Positions 1 to 8,737 of a stretch of 64,000 bases of DNA are shown here, one piece after another (within the stretch, counting starts at the first letter, position 1; every line of letters starts with the position of its first letter). This DNA comes from Avibacterium paragallinarum (GTDB taxonomy: Bacteria; Pseudomonadota; Gammaproteobacteria; Enterobacterales; Pasteurellaceae): positions 1,244,970 to 1,308,969 of the forward strand of contig NZ_UGHK01000002.1 in the NCBI RefSeq assembly GCF_900450705.1. The letters are read 5' to 3'. Made by a program: the position numbers and the translations under genes. The notes under the pieces are model-generated. The model made no database searches and had not been told where the DNA came from. It saw only the letters and a list, made by a program, of their open reading frames with translations.

Positions 1-26
1 GTATTCACAAGCAAGTATCTTTTTCG

Positions 27-50
27 GGGCGGAATAACCGCCCTTTTTTA
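27..50 (+). terminator. Rho-independent terminator of a gene upstream of the window
   Basis: Seen: GGGCGG (27-32), loop AATAA, CCGCCC (38-43), then a run of six T. It is a compact GC stem with a U tail reading rightward, so it most likely ends a plus-strand gene lying before base 1. Confidence 0.85.
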
Positions 51-148
51 TTATCAAAAAATAGCACAAAAACACCCTCAAAAAACCACCGCACTTTTAA
101 AAATCGCCCTTTCCCGTGTAAATTGCCCGAATGGAAATAAAATTTTAA

Positions 149-288
149 GAAAAGTAACGCCGAGCGAGAGCGAAGCGAACATCAGGCTTACTTTTCGTGA
201 AGAAAATTTTATTGGAATGAGGAACAGCAATTTAGTCGGGTTCCCTTTTCTTTGCTTACTTTCTTTTGGGAACGCAAAAGAAAGTAAG
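149..288. repeat. Dyad-rich non-coding stretch
   Basis: Non-coding DNA with nested inverted repeats. GAAAAGTAA (149-157) is mirrored by TTACTTTTC (190-198). A perfect 14-bp dyad CTTACTTTCTTTTG (255-268) / CAAAAGAAAGTAAG (275-288) has a 6-base loop. An open frame on the minus strand covers this area (about 78-374), but it is low-complexity, lacks a convincing ribosome site and matches no family I know, so I do not call a gene. Bases 51-498 hold no gene that I can support. The dyads look like a dispersed intergenic repeat, but only this copy is visible here. Confidence 0.5.
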
Positions 289-437
289 TCGCTCAACGAG
301 CGAAACCCGTTATAGCTATCAAAGAAAAAAGTAATTCGCCCAAATATCAAAAAAAATAAAAAACAAAAGTTCAATATTCAGCAAGCAAAAATCGTAAAAA
401 TTCATCACTGGGGCGTATGCGATACGCCCCTACGGGA
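288..437. repeat. Diverged tandem repeat, unit A
   Basis: This stretch begins GTCGCT and carries in order CAAAGAAAAAAGT, GCCCAAATAT, AACAAAAGT, a CACTG block and CCCCTAC. The same ordered blocks recur from 455 onward and continue beyond the insertion sequence (unit B). Unit A ends with a perfect 9-bp palindrome GGGGCGTAT / ATACGCCCC (410-430); the matching place in unit B is shortened and imperfect. Confidence 0.55.
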
Positions 438-454
438 GGATAAACAGAAAAGAA

Positions 455-498
455 GTCGCTAACAGCAAAACCGTTAAATTTATCAAAGAAAAAAGTTA
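455..498. repeat. Diverged tandem repeat, unit B, left part
   Basis: GTCGCT followed by CAAAGAAAAAAGTTA parallels the start of unit A (288 onward). It is cut by the insertion sequence at 499 and resumes after 1211. Its last 8 bases, AAAAGTTA (491-498), are the left target duplication of the element. Confidence 0.55.
491..498. repeat. Target-site duplication of IS copy 1, left
   Basis: AAAAGTTA directly abuts the left inverted repeat and is repeated exactly at 1212-1219. An 8-bp duplication is normal for the IS1595 family, to which IS1016 belongs. Confidence 0.9.
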
Positions 499-1211
499 GG
501 GGCTGTAGTAGATTAGCCCTAAATTTCACACCATTTTCGCAATATTTTTAACTGCTCTTTTGGTGTCCCAAAGTTAAACCGAAATTCACATTCCTTCAAG
601 AATAAAGGAAAGTTTTTTCGGTTAATTCCATTATATTTTCGCAGTATCCGCTTCGCCTGATTCCAAAAATTTTCAATGCCATTAATATGATTTTGTTTCA
701 CCGCAAATAGCTCGGAATGATTGATTCGTTCGTGGTGAAATTCACTCACATCAAGCGCATCATAACTGCGATAAGTGTCCGTATAAACCCAGCTATCAGG
801 CTTGATTTTTCTTTTAATAACAGGGAGTAATGTTTCACTCTTGGTGTTTTCAACCACAACAGTAAATACCTTTCCTTGTCGTTTTAGTAACCCAAAAACA
901 GCAACTTTTCCAGCCGCTCCTCGTCCTCGTTTTCCCTTTCGATGACCACCAAAATAGCTTTCGTCTAGTTCAATTTCCCCCTCAAAAATCTCGTTAACTT
1001 CAAGGGATAAATGATAGCCAATCACAAGCCTGATTTTATGGTAGAACAAAGCGGCTGTATTCGGTTGAATATCTAGCAAATTTGCTGCTGTTCTTGCAGT
1101 AACTTCTGCGACAAAAAACTCAAGCAGTTTTTTCTGTATGGATTTCTTTAATTTACAATATGTTATCTTCATTTTTGTAGTATAGCATTGTTACTAATCT
1201 ACTACAGCCCC
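499..1211 (-). mobile_element. IS1016-like insertion sequence (IS1595 family), copy 1
   Basis: A 713-bp element bounded by 18-bp inverted repeats, GGGGCTGTAGTAGATTAG at 499 and its near complement ending at 1211, and flanked by the perfect 8-bp duplication AAAAGTTA. It carries one transposase on the minus strand. Size, ends, duplication length and protein match IS1016 of Haemophilus as I recall it. A second copy lies at 52326-53044 in the opposite orientation and is 6 bp longer. Intact ends and duplications suggest recent insertion. Confidence 0.93.
519..1172 (-). CDS. IS1016-like transposase (ISXO2-like DDE domain), apparently intact
   Basis: A 217-residue DDE-type transposase that should cut and join the element's ends. 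The N-terminal part (1-60) looks like the DNA-binding region of this family. The catalytic domain begins at GEIELDESYFGG, where D70 is the predicted first acidic residue, continues through VYTDTYRSY (second Asp) and ends with NGIENFWNQAKR (Glu plus downstream Lys). The gene fills almost the whole element, with the stop 20 bases from the IS end. Compared with the copy at 52365-53024 it keeps D70 and lacks the Gly-Arg duplication, so it is the likelier source of activity. Domain assignments come from family knowledge; activity is inferred. Confidence 0.92.
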   Translation of the reverse strand: MKITYCKLKKSIQKKLLEFFVAEVTARTAANLLDIQPNTAALFYHKIRLVIGYHLSLEVNEIFEGEIELDESYFGGHRKGKRGRGAAGKVAVFGLLKRQGKVFTVVVENTKSETLLPVIKRKIKPDSWVYTDTYRSYDALDVSEFHHERINHSELFAVKQNHINGIENFWNQAKRILRKYNGINRKNFPLFLKECEFRFNFGTPKEQLKILRKWCEI

Positions 1212-1219
1212 AAAAGTTA
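1212..1219. repeat. Target-site duplication of IS copy 1, right
   Basis: AAAAGTTA immediately follows the right inverted repeat and is identical to 491-498. Confidence 0.9.
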
Positions 1220-1311
1220 TCAGCCCAAATATTAAAAAAATGACAGAACAAAAGTGCGGTGTTTTATAAGTAAAAAAATCCAGCACTGACGCGTATTCCC
1301 CCCCTACGATC
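1220..1311. repeat. Diverged tandem repeat, unit B, right part
   Basis: It resumes with GCCCAAATAT, a run of A and GAACAAAAGT, then a CACTG block and CCCCTAC, in the same order as unit A (about 338-432). An uptake-signal core AAGTGCGGT lies inside at 1252-1260 and is absent from unit A. The palindrome of unit A is degraded here. Confidence 0.5.
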
Positions 1312-1404
1312 GACTAAATCATTTTGTTTTATGAAAACCATAAATTTTCCTTCTGATGATTTTTTTAGCAAAAAAATAAATTTCTCTCTGCTCTTACTAT
1401 ATAA

Positions 1405-1426
1405 AAGCAAACGTTTGCGTTATAAT
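1405..1426 (+). promoter_or_regulatory. PurR operator and -10 box of purH
   Basis: AAGCAAACGTTTGCGT (1405-1420) differs at one position from the E. coli PurR operator consensus ACGCAAACGTTTGCGT. It is followed without a gap by TATAAT (1421-1426), a perfect -10 box. A repressor bound here would sit between the -35 and -10 positions. No strong -35 hexamer is visible. Confidence 0.9.
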
Positions 1427-1466
1427 GCGGGCGTTTTTTCATTTCATTTAATTAAAGGACAGTTCA

Positions 1467-3071
1467 ATGCAATCAAATCGCCCAATTCGTCAGGCTTTAC
1501 TTAGCGTTTCTGATAAAACAGGTATCGTGGAATTTGCTCAAGGTTTAGTGCAACGTGGAGTAAAACTGCTTTCCACCGGCGGCACGGCAAAATTATTGCT
1601 GGAAAATGGGTTGCCTGTTACGGAAGTTTCAGATTACACGGGCTTCCCTGAGATGATGGACGGGCGTGTGAAAACCCTTCACCCAAAAATACACGGGGGA
1701 ATTTTAGGGCGTCGTGGTGTGGACGATGAGGTAATGGCAACACATCAAATTGAGCCGATCGATATGGTGGTGGTGAACCTTTATCCTTTCGCTCAAACCG
1801 TCGCCAAACCAGATTGTTCCCTTGCCGATGCGGTAGAAAATATTGATATTGGTGGGCCAACAATGGTGCGATCAGCAGCGAAAAATCATAAAGATGTGGC
1901 GATTGTGGTGAATAATCAGGATTTTTCCGCGATTTTGGCAGAAATGGATCAAAATCAAAATGGCTTAACCCTAGAAACACGTTTTGATTTAGCCATCAAA
2001 GCTTTTGAACATACCGCACAATATGATGCGATGATCGCAAACTATTTTGGCAAATTAGTGAAACCTTATTTTGCCGCTGATGATGACGAGCGTGAAGCGG
2101 TTTGCGGGCAATTTCCTCGCACCTTGAATTTGAATTTTATCCGTAAACAAACAATGCGTTACGGTGAAAATGGACACCAAAATGCGGCGTTTTATGTAGA
2201 AAAAGAACAAAAAGAAGCCAGCGTTTCCACCGCCACCCAACTACAAGGCAAAGCCCTTTCTTACAATAATATTGCCGATACCGATGCGGCGTTGGAGTGC
2301 GTCAAAAGTTTTGCCGAACCCGCTTGCGTGATTGTGAAACACGCAAACCCTTGTGGTGTGGCATTGGGTGAGGATATTTTAGAAGCCTATAACCGTGCCT
2401 ATCAAACCGATCCAACTTCTGCATTTGGCGGTATTATTGCTTTTAACCGTCCTTTAGATAAGGCAACAGCACAGGCAATTATTGAGCGTCAATTCGTTGA
2501 GGTGATTATCGCTCCAGTGGTGCAAGAAGCGGCGAGAGCGGTGTTGAACGCGAAGAAAAATGTGCGTGTTTTAGAATGTGGTGAATGGTATAACCAACCG
2601 CAACAACGCCTTGATTTCAAACGGGTGAATGGCGGGCTATTAGTGCAAGAAACGGATTTAGGAATGGTCGATCTTGCTGATTTACAAGTGGTGAGCAAAC
2701 GCAAGCCAACGGAAAAAGAACTGCAAGATTTGCTTTTCTGCTGGAAAGTGGCGAAATTTGTGAAATCCAACGCTATTGTGTATGCCAAAGATAATCAAAC
2801 TATCGGCATTGGTGCAGGGCAAATGAGCCGTGTTTATTCTGCCAAAATTGCGGGGATTAAGGCCCAAGATGAGGGGCTGGAAGTGAAAGGGTGCGTAATG
2901 GCGTCCGATGCCTTTTTCCCATTCCGCGATGGCATTGATGCTGCTGCCAAAGTCGGCATTGAATGTGTGATCCACCCTGGTGGTTCAATGCGAGATCAAG
3001 AAGTGATCGATGCCGCAGATGAACATAATATGGTAATGGTGCTAACGGGAATGCGTCATTTTAGACATTAA
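1467..3071 (+). CDS. purH: Bifunctional AICAR formyltransferase / IMP cyclohydrolase PurH
   Basis: It carries out the last two steps of de novo purine synthesis: formylation of AICAR with 10-formyl-THF, then ring closure to IMP. The 534-residue length is normal. The N-terminal MGS-like cyclohydrolase domain starts [17 protein letters not shown] with [11 protein letters not shown]. The transformylase domain contains the conserved [10 protein letters not shown] segment. Start ATG is preceded by AAAGGACAG. A PurR operator covers the promoter. In H. influenzae purH is directly followed by purD; here another gene intervenes. Confidence 0.98.
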   Translation: MQSNRPIRQALLSVSDKTGIVEFAQGLVQRGVKLLSTGGTAKLLLENGLPVTEVSDYTGFPEMMDGRVKTLHPKIHGGILGRRGVDDEVMATHQIEPIDMVVVNLYPFAQTVAKPDCSLADAVENIDIGGPTMVRSAAKNHKDVAIVVNNQDFSAILAEMDQNQNGLTLETRFDLAIKAFEHTAQYDAMIANYFGKLVKPYFAADDDEREAVCGQFPRTLNLNFIRKQTMRYGENGHQNAAFYVEKEQKEASVSTATQLQGKALSYNNIADTDAALECVKSFAEPACVIVKHANPCGVALGEDILEAYNRAYQTDPTSAFGGIIAFNRPLDKATAQAIIERQFVEVIIAPVVQEAARAVLNAKKNVRVLECGEWYNQPQQRLDFKRVNGGLLVQETDLGMVDLADLQVVSKRKPTEKELQDLLFCWKVAKFVKSNAIVYAKDNQTIGIGAGQMSRVYSAKIAGIKAQDEGLEVKGCVMASDAFFPFRDGIDAAAKVGIECVIHPGGSMRDQEVIDAADEHNMVMVLTGMRHFRH

Positions 3072-3090
3072 TAGATGTTTCTATTATAAT
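3062..3090 (+). promoter_or_regulatory. Candidate promoter for the transferase-like gene
   Basis: TAGACA (3062-3067) and TATAAT (3085-3090) are separated by 17 bases. The -35 overlaps the last codons of purH. This would give the inserted gene, and purD behind it, transcription independent of the PurR-controlled promoter. Pattern evidence only. Confidence 0.4.
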
Positions 3091-3131
3091 CGACTGCTCA
3101 TTCTATCTTAGGAAAAGTTACTCGTATTACA

Positions 3132-4730
3132 ATGAATATTTATTTAAGAAACATTTTAATTTTCATACTTTACCCTCTCTTTTTTGTTTTAAGTGAAATA
3201 GGGTATCGTTACTTATTTGGTATAAGACCTTTAGAACAATATATTAAAACATTTTGGATAAATCTTGCATTTATTGTTTTCTTATATTTTTCAAAATGCC
3301 GATTTACTCGGTTTTGTCTTGTATTTTTCTTTGGGTTAAGCCAAATTGTGAACTCGGTTCATTATGAGGTTTATCAAAATTGGATTAATGCAACGAATTA
3401 TTATCTCTTTTTTGAGGAATTTCAGGAGGTTTTTCATAATGGCGTCTCAATGTTAGACAAAGTAATTCCTCCTTTTCTTTATTCTCTGCTAGAAACTTTT
3501 GTATTTGCTTCTATCTTATTCTTCATACCTCATAGAAAATCCAAAAAATACCTATCAATAGATCTCCTTTTTTATCTTATTTTTATTTATATGTTTATTC
3601 GTTCTTTTTATTCTACACAAGAATTTGGAATAACTTCAAATTTATCTTACTCTAGAATAAAAAGTAACTTTTATACCTTTAGTGTATTTATTGGAAAAGT
3701 CATTCCTTATAATTTATTACATTTAAGTAAAGTAGAAAATTATTCTCACCCTATACCCGATATAGTTTCTGAACCTAAAGTAAAAAACATTATTTTAATA
3801 ATGGGCAAAAGTCTATCCGCAACACACGTAAATTATTTTGGTTATAAACGAGAAACAATGCCGTTTTTAACACAACTCGCTAAAAATAATAAAGATAATG
3901 ATGAGGTTTTACTAAAAGAAGCCTATAGTGCAGGTTTAATGACCGCCATTTCTGTACCTGCATTTTTTAGTGCAATTCCTTACCCTAATGGCTTAACTCA
4001 AATCATCAAAGGTGATACTAATTTTTTCCATTTAGCAAAACTACAAGGATTTGAAACCTATTTCTACACGGCTCAACCCGAGAAACAAATGATGATTATG
4101 AGTTTAATGGGGAAATCTTGGATGGATCATCAATTTACACCTACAGATTTACACCACAATAGTAGCCTAGGAATGAATGATCACTATTTATTTCCGCTAT
4201 TTGAAAAAATAAATTTAGATCAAGGAAAACATTTTATCGTATTACATCAACGAGGCTCGCATGGTGTTTATGGCGAATATTTATCAGAAGATGAAAAAGT
4301 CTTTAAAGAAAATACACCTTTAGATAACTACGATAGTACCATTTATAATACAGATCAATTAATTAAAAAAGTTTATGATTATTTAAAAGCTCGTAATAAA
4401 GAAGATTATTTATTAATTTATACTTCAGATCACGGACAGCATGTTACAAGCAATTTTTATAATCAAGGCACAATGGATGAATCTCAATATCTAGTCCCTG
4501 TATTTATTTATGCTCCAGAACATATTTTTAATAACACTATACAGAAATTCAAGCAGTGTAACCGTTTATTTCATCAACAAATAGCAACCTTTATTATTAA
4601 TACGATGGGATTTAATATGCCTATCTCAGATTGTAAAAATGGCATTATTAATTCTGGTTTTATTACTGGAGATATGGGATATCTAAAAGTTTCTTATCCT
4701 GCTCCTCCTGTATTTATTAATCCTAATTGA
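3132..4730 (+). CDS. Membrane phosphoethanolamine-transferase-like protein (sulfatase fold)
   Basis: A 532-residue protein with several hydrophobic segments in the first ~200 residues and a periplasmic alkaline-phosphatase/sulfatase-type domain. Members usually move phosphoethanolamine from lipid to LPS or lipid A. Landmarks align with EptA/MCR proteins: IILIMGKSLSATHVNYFGY (K226), GLMTAISVPAFFS (T271 at the nucleophile), VLHQRGSHG and YTSDHGQ. The expected metal-binding Glu of the GES motif is Lys226, and a His normally found after SDHG is not evident. It is markedly AT-rich and lies between purH and purD with its own candidate promoter, which suggests insertion into the pur operon. The ribosome site AGGAAAAG lies about 14 bases upstream, rather far. 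Substrate is unknown, and it could be a divergent or inactive enzyme. Confidence 0.75.
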   Translation: MNIYLRNILIFILYPLFFVLSEIGYRYLFGIRPLEQYIKTFWINLAFIVFLYFSKCRFTRFCLVFFFGLSQIVNSVHYEVYQNWINATNYYLFFEEFQEVFHNGVSMLDKVIPPFLYSLLETFVFASILFFIPHRKSKKYLSIDLLFYLIFIYMFIRSFYSTQEFGITSNLSYSRIKSNFYTFSVFIGKVIPYNLLHLSKVENYSHPIPDIVSEPKVKNIILIMGKSLSATHVNYFGYKRETMPFLTQLAKNNKDNDEVLLKEAYSAGLMTAISVPAFFSAIPYPNGLTQIIKGDTNFFHLAKLQGFETYFYTAQPEKQMMIMSLMGKSWMDHQFTPTDLHHNSSLGMNDHYLFPLFEKINLDQGKHFIVLHQRGSHGVYGEYLSEDEKVFKENTPLDNYDSTIYNTDQLIKKVYDYLKARNKEDYLLIYTSDHGQHVTSNFYNQGTMDESQYLVPVFIYAPEHIFNNTIQKFKQCNRLFHQQIATFIINTMGFNMPISDCKNGIINSGFITGDMGYLKVSYPAPPVFINPN

Positions 4731-4778
4731 AAATAAACTTTGTGTAATGAGTATTTTAAAAATAAAAGGTTAATTATT

Positions 4779-6098
4779 ATGAATATTTTAATTATTGGAA
4801 ACGGAGGGCGTGAACACGCCTTGGCTTGGAAAGCGGCACAATCGCCGTTGGCGAGCAATATTTTTGTTGCACCGGGTAATGCGGGGACGGCGAGAGAAAA
4901 TGGCTCAGAGAAAAATGACACTGAGAAAAGTGCGGTGCAAAATGTGAACATTTCTGCCACAGACATTCCCGCACTCGTGAAATTCGCTCAGGATAATCAA
5001 GTGGGCTTAACTATTGTCGGCCCTGAAGCTCCATTGGTGGCTGGCGTGGTGGATGCTTTTGAACAGGCAGGGCTAACCATTTTTGGCCCAACGCAAGCCG
5101 CTGCACAACTTGAGGGTTCAAAAGCCTTTACTAAAGATTTCTTAGCCCGTCATCAAATCCCAACGGCGGAATATCAAAACTTCACAGAAGTTGAGCCAGC
5201 ACTTGCTTATGTGCGTCAAAAAGGTGCGCCGATTGTCATCAAAGCGGACGGATTAGCCGCGGGGAAAGGCGTGATTGTGGCGATGACGTTAGCGGAAGCA
5301 GAGGAAGCCATTAAAGATATGCTTTCAGGTAACGCCTTTGGTGATGCAGGAAGCCGTGTCGTAATTGAAGAATTTTTAGATGGCGAAGAAGCCAGTTTTA
5401 TCGTGATGGTGGACGGTAAAAATGTTGAGCCAATGGCAACCAGCCAAGATCACAAGCGTGTGGGGGAGGGCGATAAAGGTTTGAACACAGGCGGAATGGG
5501 GGCGTATTCTCCTGCTCCTGTGGTTACACCTGAAATTCATCAGCGAGTAATGGAACAAATTATTTACCCAACCGTGCGAGGAATGGCAGCGGAAGGCAAT
5601 CACTACAAAGGCTTTTTGTACGCAGGGTTGATGATTGATAAAAACGGGCAACCTAAAGTGATCGAATTTAACTGCCGTTTTGGCGATCCTGAAACCCAGC
5701 CGATTATGATGCGTTTGGATTCTGATCTTGTCGAGCTTTGTTTAAAAGCCTGCGAAGGGAAGCTGGATCAAGTTAAATCACAATGGAAACCGCAAGCCGC
5801 GTTAGGCATTGTGCTAGCGGCGGAGGGCTATCCAGCGGATTATCGCAAAGGCGATGAAATTCACGGACTGAGCGAAAAAGTGCGGTTAGATGAAAAGGTG
5901 TTTTTAGCTGGCGTGAGCGAAGCAAACGGTAAATTGCTCACCAACGGCGGACGGGTGCTTTGTGCCACCGCACTCGGCGATTCCGTCTTAGAAGCCCAAC
6001 AAAAAGCCTTAGCCCTTGCGGAACAAATTCAATGGCAAGGTCGCTTTTTTCGCCGTGATATTGGCTGGCGAGCGGTGGAGCGGGAAAAAACAAGCTAG
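4779..6098 (+). CDS. purD: Phosphoribosylamine-glycine ligase PurD (GARS)
   Basis: An ATP-grasp enzyme joining glycine to phosphoribosylamine in purine synthesis. The start is the ATG giving MNILIIGNGGREHALAWKA, behind AAAAGGT; the frame is open further upstream but only from a TTG. It has VIKADGLAAGKGVIVA, EEFLDGEEASFIVMVDG and EFNCRFGDPETQ, as in E. coli PurD. It is 439 residues against 429 in E. coli. The 10 extra residues fall after GNAGTA, in a Glu/Lys/Asn-rich loop (about residues 34-50) that contains an uptake-signal core (4928-4936). A second core lies at 5878-5886. Confidence 0.97.
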   Translation: MNILIIGNGGREHALAWKAAQSPLASNIFVAPGNAGTARENGSEKNDTEKSAVQNVNISATDIPALVKFAQDNQVGLTIVGPEAPLVAGVVDAFEQAGLTIFGPTQAAAQLEGSKAFTKDFLARHQIPTAEYQNFTEVEPALAYVRQKGAPIVIKADGLAAGKGVIVAMTLAEAEEAIKDMLSGNAFGDAGSRVVIEEFLDGEEASFIVMVDGKNVEPMATSQDHKRVGEGDKGLNTGGMGAYSPAPVVTPEIHQRVMEQIIYPTVRGMAAEGNHYKGFLYAGLMIDKNGQPKVIEFNCRFGDPETQPIMMRLDSDLVELCLKACEGKLDQVKSQWKPQAALGIVLAAEGYPADYRKGDEIHGLSEKVRLDEKVFLAGVSEANGKLLTNGGRVLCATALGDSVLEAQQKALALAEQIQWQGRFFRRDIGWRAVEREKTS

Positions 6099-6209
6099 AT
6101 GAAAAAAATTCATCTATAAGATGAGAAATTATAAATTGTATTGCTATTAAAAAATGCACTTTAACAAGATAATCTTATCTATTTTTCTACACAAAAGAGG
6201 ACAAACACA

Positions 6210-7475
6210 ATGTTAAAAAGAAGTATGAACATCGCTGATTACGATCCCGTATTATGGCAAGCCATTTTAGACGAAAACCGCCGTCAGGAAGAACATATCG
6301 AATTAATCGCATCAGAAAACTATGCCAGCCCGCGTGTGATGGAAGCACAAGGTTCGCAATTTACCAACAAATATGCCGAAGGCTATCCGGGTAAACGCTA
6401 TTATGGCGGCTGTGAGTATGCGGATATTGTTGAGCAATTAGCGATCGACCGTGCTAAAGAATTGTTTGGTGCAGATTATGCCAACGTGCAGCCACACTCA
6501 GGTTCACAAGCGAATGCGGCAGTGTATATGGCATTGTTAAACCCAGGCGATACCATTTTAGGAATGAGTTTGGCACACGGCGGGCATTTAACGCACGGTG
6601 CGTCAGTGAGCTTCTCGGGTAAAATTTATCACGCTGAACAATATGGCATTACCGATGAAGGCGTAATCGATTACGATGCCTTGCGTGAACAAGCCTTACG
6701 CGTGAAACCAAAAATGATCGTGGGCGGTTTCTCAGCTTATTCGCAAGTGGTGGATTGGGCGAAAATGCACGAAATCGCTGATGAAGTGGGGGCATATTTA
6801 TTTGTGGATATGGCTCACGTTGCAGGGCTTATCGCAGCAGGTGTTTACCCTAACCCATTACCACACGCTCACGTTGTTACCACAACAACTCACAAAACCC
6901 TTGGCGGTCCGCGTGGTGGCTTAATTTTAGCCAAAGGTGGCGATGAAGATCTTTATAAAAAATTAAACAGTGCGGTATTCCCAGCTGGTCAAGGTGGTCC
7001 GTTGGTTCACGTTATTGCTGCTAAAGCGGTATGTTTTAAAGAAGCCCTTGAGCCAGAATTTAAAGCTTATCAACAACAAGTAGTGAAAAATGCTAAAGCA
7101 ATGGTGGAAGTGTTTAAACAGCGTGGTTATAACGTGGTATCCAATGGCACAGAAAACCATTTATTCCTTGTGGATTTAGTCAGCCACGGTTTAACGGGGA
7201 AAGCAGCCGATGCCGCATTAGGCAAAGCCAATATTACAGTGAATAAAAACGCGGTGCCGAATGACCCACAAAAACCGTTTATCACTTCGGGCATTCGTGT
7301 AGGAACACCATCAGTAACCCGCCGAGGCTTCAAAGAAGCGGAAGTAAAAGAACTCGCTGGCTGGATGTGTGATGTGCTTGACGCTGTAGGCAAAGAAAAC
7401 GAAGCTGAAGTTATTGCTGCCACAAAAGAAAAAGTGCTTGAAATTTGTAAGCGTTTGCCAGTTTATCCCGCATAA
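6210..7475 (+). CDS. glyA: Serine hydroxymethyltransferase GlyA
   Basis: A PLP enzyme converting serine and THF to glycine and methylene-THF, feeding both PurD and one-carbon metabolism. The 421 residues match the family. [41 protein letters not shown] and the PLP-lysine motif [16 protein letters not shown] are all present. AGAGGA lies a suitable distance before the ATG. It follows purD by 111 bases on the same strand, as in H. influenzae. No PurR site is seen in that gap. Confidence 0.98.
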   Translation: MLKRSMNIADYDPVLWQAILDENRRQEEHIELIASENYASPRVMEAQGSQFTNKYAEGYPGKRYYGGCEYADIVEQLAIDRAKELFGADYANVQPHSGSQANAAVYMALLNPGDTILGMSLAHGGHLTHGASVSFSGKIYHAEQYGITDEGVIDYDALREQALRVKPKMIVGGFSAYSQVVDWAKMHEIADEVGAYLFVDMAHVAGLIAAGVYPNPLPHAHVVTTTTHKTLGGPRGGLILAKGGDEDLYKKLNSAVFPAGQGGPLVHVIAAKAVCFKEALEPEFKAYQQQVVKNAKAMVEVFKQRGYNVVSNGTENHLFLVDLVSHGLTGKAADAALGKANITVNKNAVPNDPQKPFITSGIRVGTPSVTRRGFKEAEVKELAGWMCDVLDAVGKENEAEVIAATKEKVLEICKRLPVYPA

Positions 7476-7488
7476 TTTTAATTAAGAA

Positions 7489-7528
7489 TAAAATAGGCTA
7501 AGTTAAGTATTGTTATTTAGCCTATTTT
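7489..7528 (+). terminator. glyA terminator
   Basis: AAAATAGGCTAA pairs with TTAGCCTATTTTT across a short AT-rich loop, 14 bases after the glyA stop. A T run follows. Confidence 0.8.
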
Positions 7529-7964
7529 TCTGACGCATCGCCATTTGATGAAATGTATATTACGTTAATACGGAATGTTTCTGTAGGAAAGTAAAGGGAG
7601 TTTACCTATATGTTGCCTTTAGCTTACAACATTGCCTTACACCAAACTTAACCCCCTCTCCTATTCTGTTTCTTGTTAAAATACCTCTGTAAAACGACCG
7701 CACTTAATTTTATCTCCGATTTCTCAATAAAAGCTGATATTCAAAATAATGACTGTAATAAACGGCAAGCTATATGGATAATCCTTCTAAAACCAATTAG
7801 TTTCAAATTCAATGCCTATAATATGATTTAGATCATAAAATATAAATGATTCATCACTTCTTGCTCTTTTATGCTTGTTACAATAATGTTGCAATTATAC
7901 AATTACCCGCATAAAATACCTGACAATTTTTAAATCGACACGACTGTAGGAAAAAAGCATTAAT
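7529..7964. other. Intergenic region between glyA and arcA
   Basis: No credible coding frame or RNA gene is seen. It holds a single reverse-orientation uptake-signal core ACCGCACTT (7697-7705) and, nearer arcA, an FNR-like site (7823-7836). The last ~140 bases are AT-rich and probably carry the arcA promoter. Confidence 0.6.
7823..7836 (+). promoter_or_regulatory. FNR-like site upstream of arcA
   Basis: ATGATTTAGATCAT is a perfect dyad matching the FNR consensus TTGAT-N4-ATCAA at 8 of 10 specified bases. It lies about 130 bases before arcA. In E. coli arcA is activated by FNR anaerobically, so this is plausible but unproven. Confidence 0.45.
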
Positions 7965-8678
7965 ATGATTACGCCGCAAATTCTAATCGTTGAAGATGAA
8001 GCGATTACAAGAAATACGCTGAAAACTATTTTTGAGGCAGAAGGATATAATGTATTTGAAGCAAATGATGGTGGCCAAATGCATAAGATCCTTTCAAGCA
8101 GAGAAATAAATCTTGTCATTATGGATATTAATTTGCCTGGGAAAAATGGTTTAATGCTTGCTCGAGAACTGCGAGAAACAACAAATACAGCACTAATGTT
8201 TTTGACTGGGCGTGATAATGAAGTAGATAAAATCTTAGGGCTAGAAATTGGTGCTGATGATTATATTACTAAGCCATTTAACCCTAGAGAGCTAACGATC
8301 AGAGCAAGAAACCTACTCCAACGAACAATGTCTGAAAATAAAAAATCACCGAAACAGCAAATTGAGCAATATCGGTTTAATGGGTGGACGTTAGATCTTA
8401 ATAGTCGAACACTTATCAATCCCGAAGGTGAAAGTTATAAACTTCCGCGTAGCGAATTTCGTGCAATGTTGCAATTTTGCGAAAATCCAGGAAAAATCCA
8501 ATCTCGCGAAGAATTATTGAAGAAAATGACTGGACGGGAATTGAAACCTCAAGACAGAACTGTCGATGTAACTATTCGCCGAATTCGCAAACATTTTGAG
8601 GATCATCCGAATACACCTGAACTTATTTCAACAATTCACGGGGAAGGCTATCGTTTCTGTGGGAATATAGAAAACTAG
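7965..8678 (+). CDS. arcA: Aerobic respiration control response regulator ArcA
   Basis: An OmpR-family response regulator that represses aerobic respiratory genes when phosphorylated under low oxygen. At 237 residues it is very close to E. coli ArcA. Receiver domain 1-120: [15 protein letters not shown], phosphoacceptor Asp in [13 protein letters not shown], and [14 protein letters not shown] with the conserved Lys. Winged-helix domain 135-235: [27 protein letters not shown] and [15 protein letters not shown]. It stands alone; its partner sensor ArcB is not in the window. Confidence 0.98.
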   Translation: MITPQILIVEDEAITRNTLKTIFEAEGYNVFEANDGGQMHKILSSREINLVIMDINLPGKNGLMLARELRETTNTALMFLTGRDNEVDKILGLEIGADDYITKPFNPRELTIRARNLLQRTMSENKKSPKQQIEQYRFNGWTLDLNSRTLINPEGESYKLPRSEFRAMLQFCENPGKIQSREELLKKMTGRELKPQDRTVDVTIRRIRKHFEDHPNTPELISTIHGEGYRFCGNIEN

Positions 8679-8737
8679 AAAATTAAGTGCGGTCAGTTTT
8701 TTTGTATTTTTTATTCTTCAATCGTTAGTAAATTTTA

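Noticed and set aside
78-374. 98-codon open frame on the minus strand
   Set aside because: It lies over inverted repeats, has Phe/Ser-rich low-complexity composition, no ribosome site and no family resemblance.
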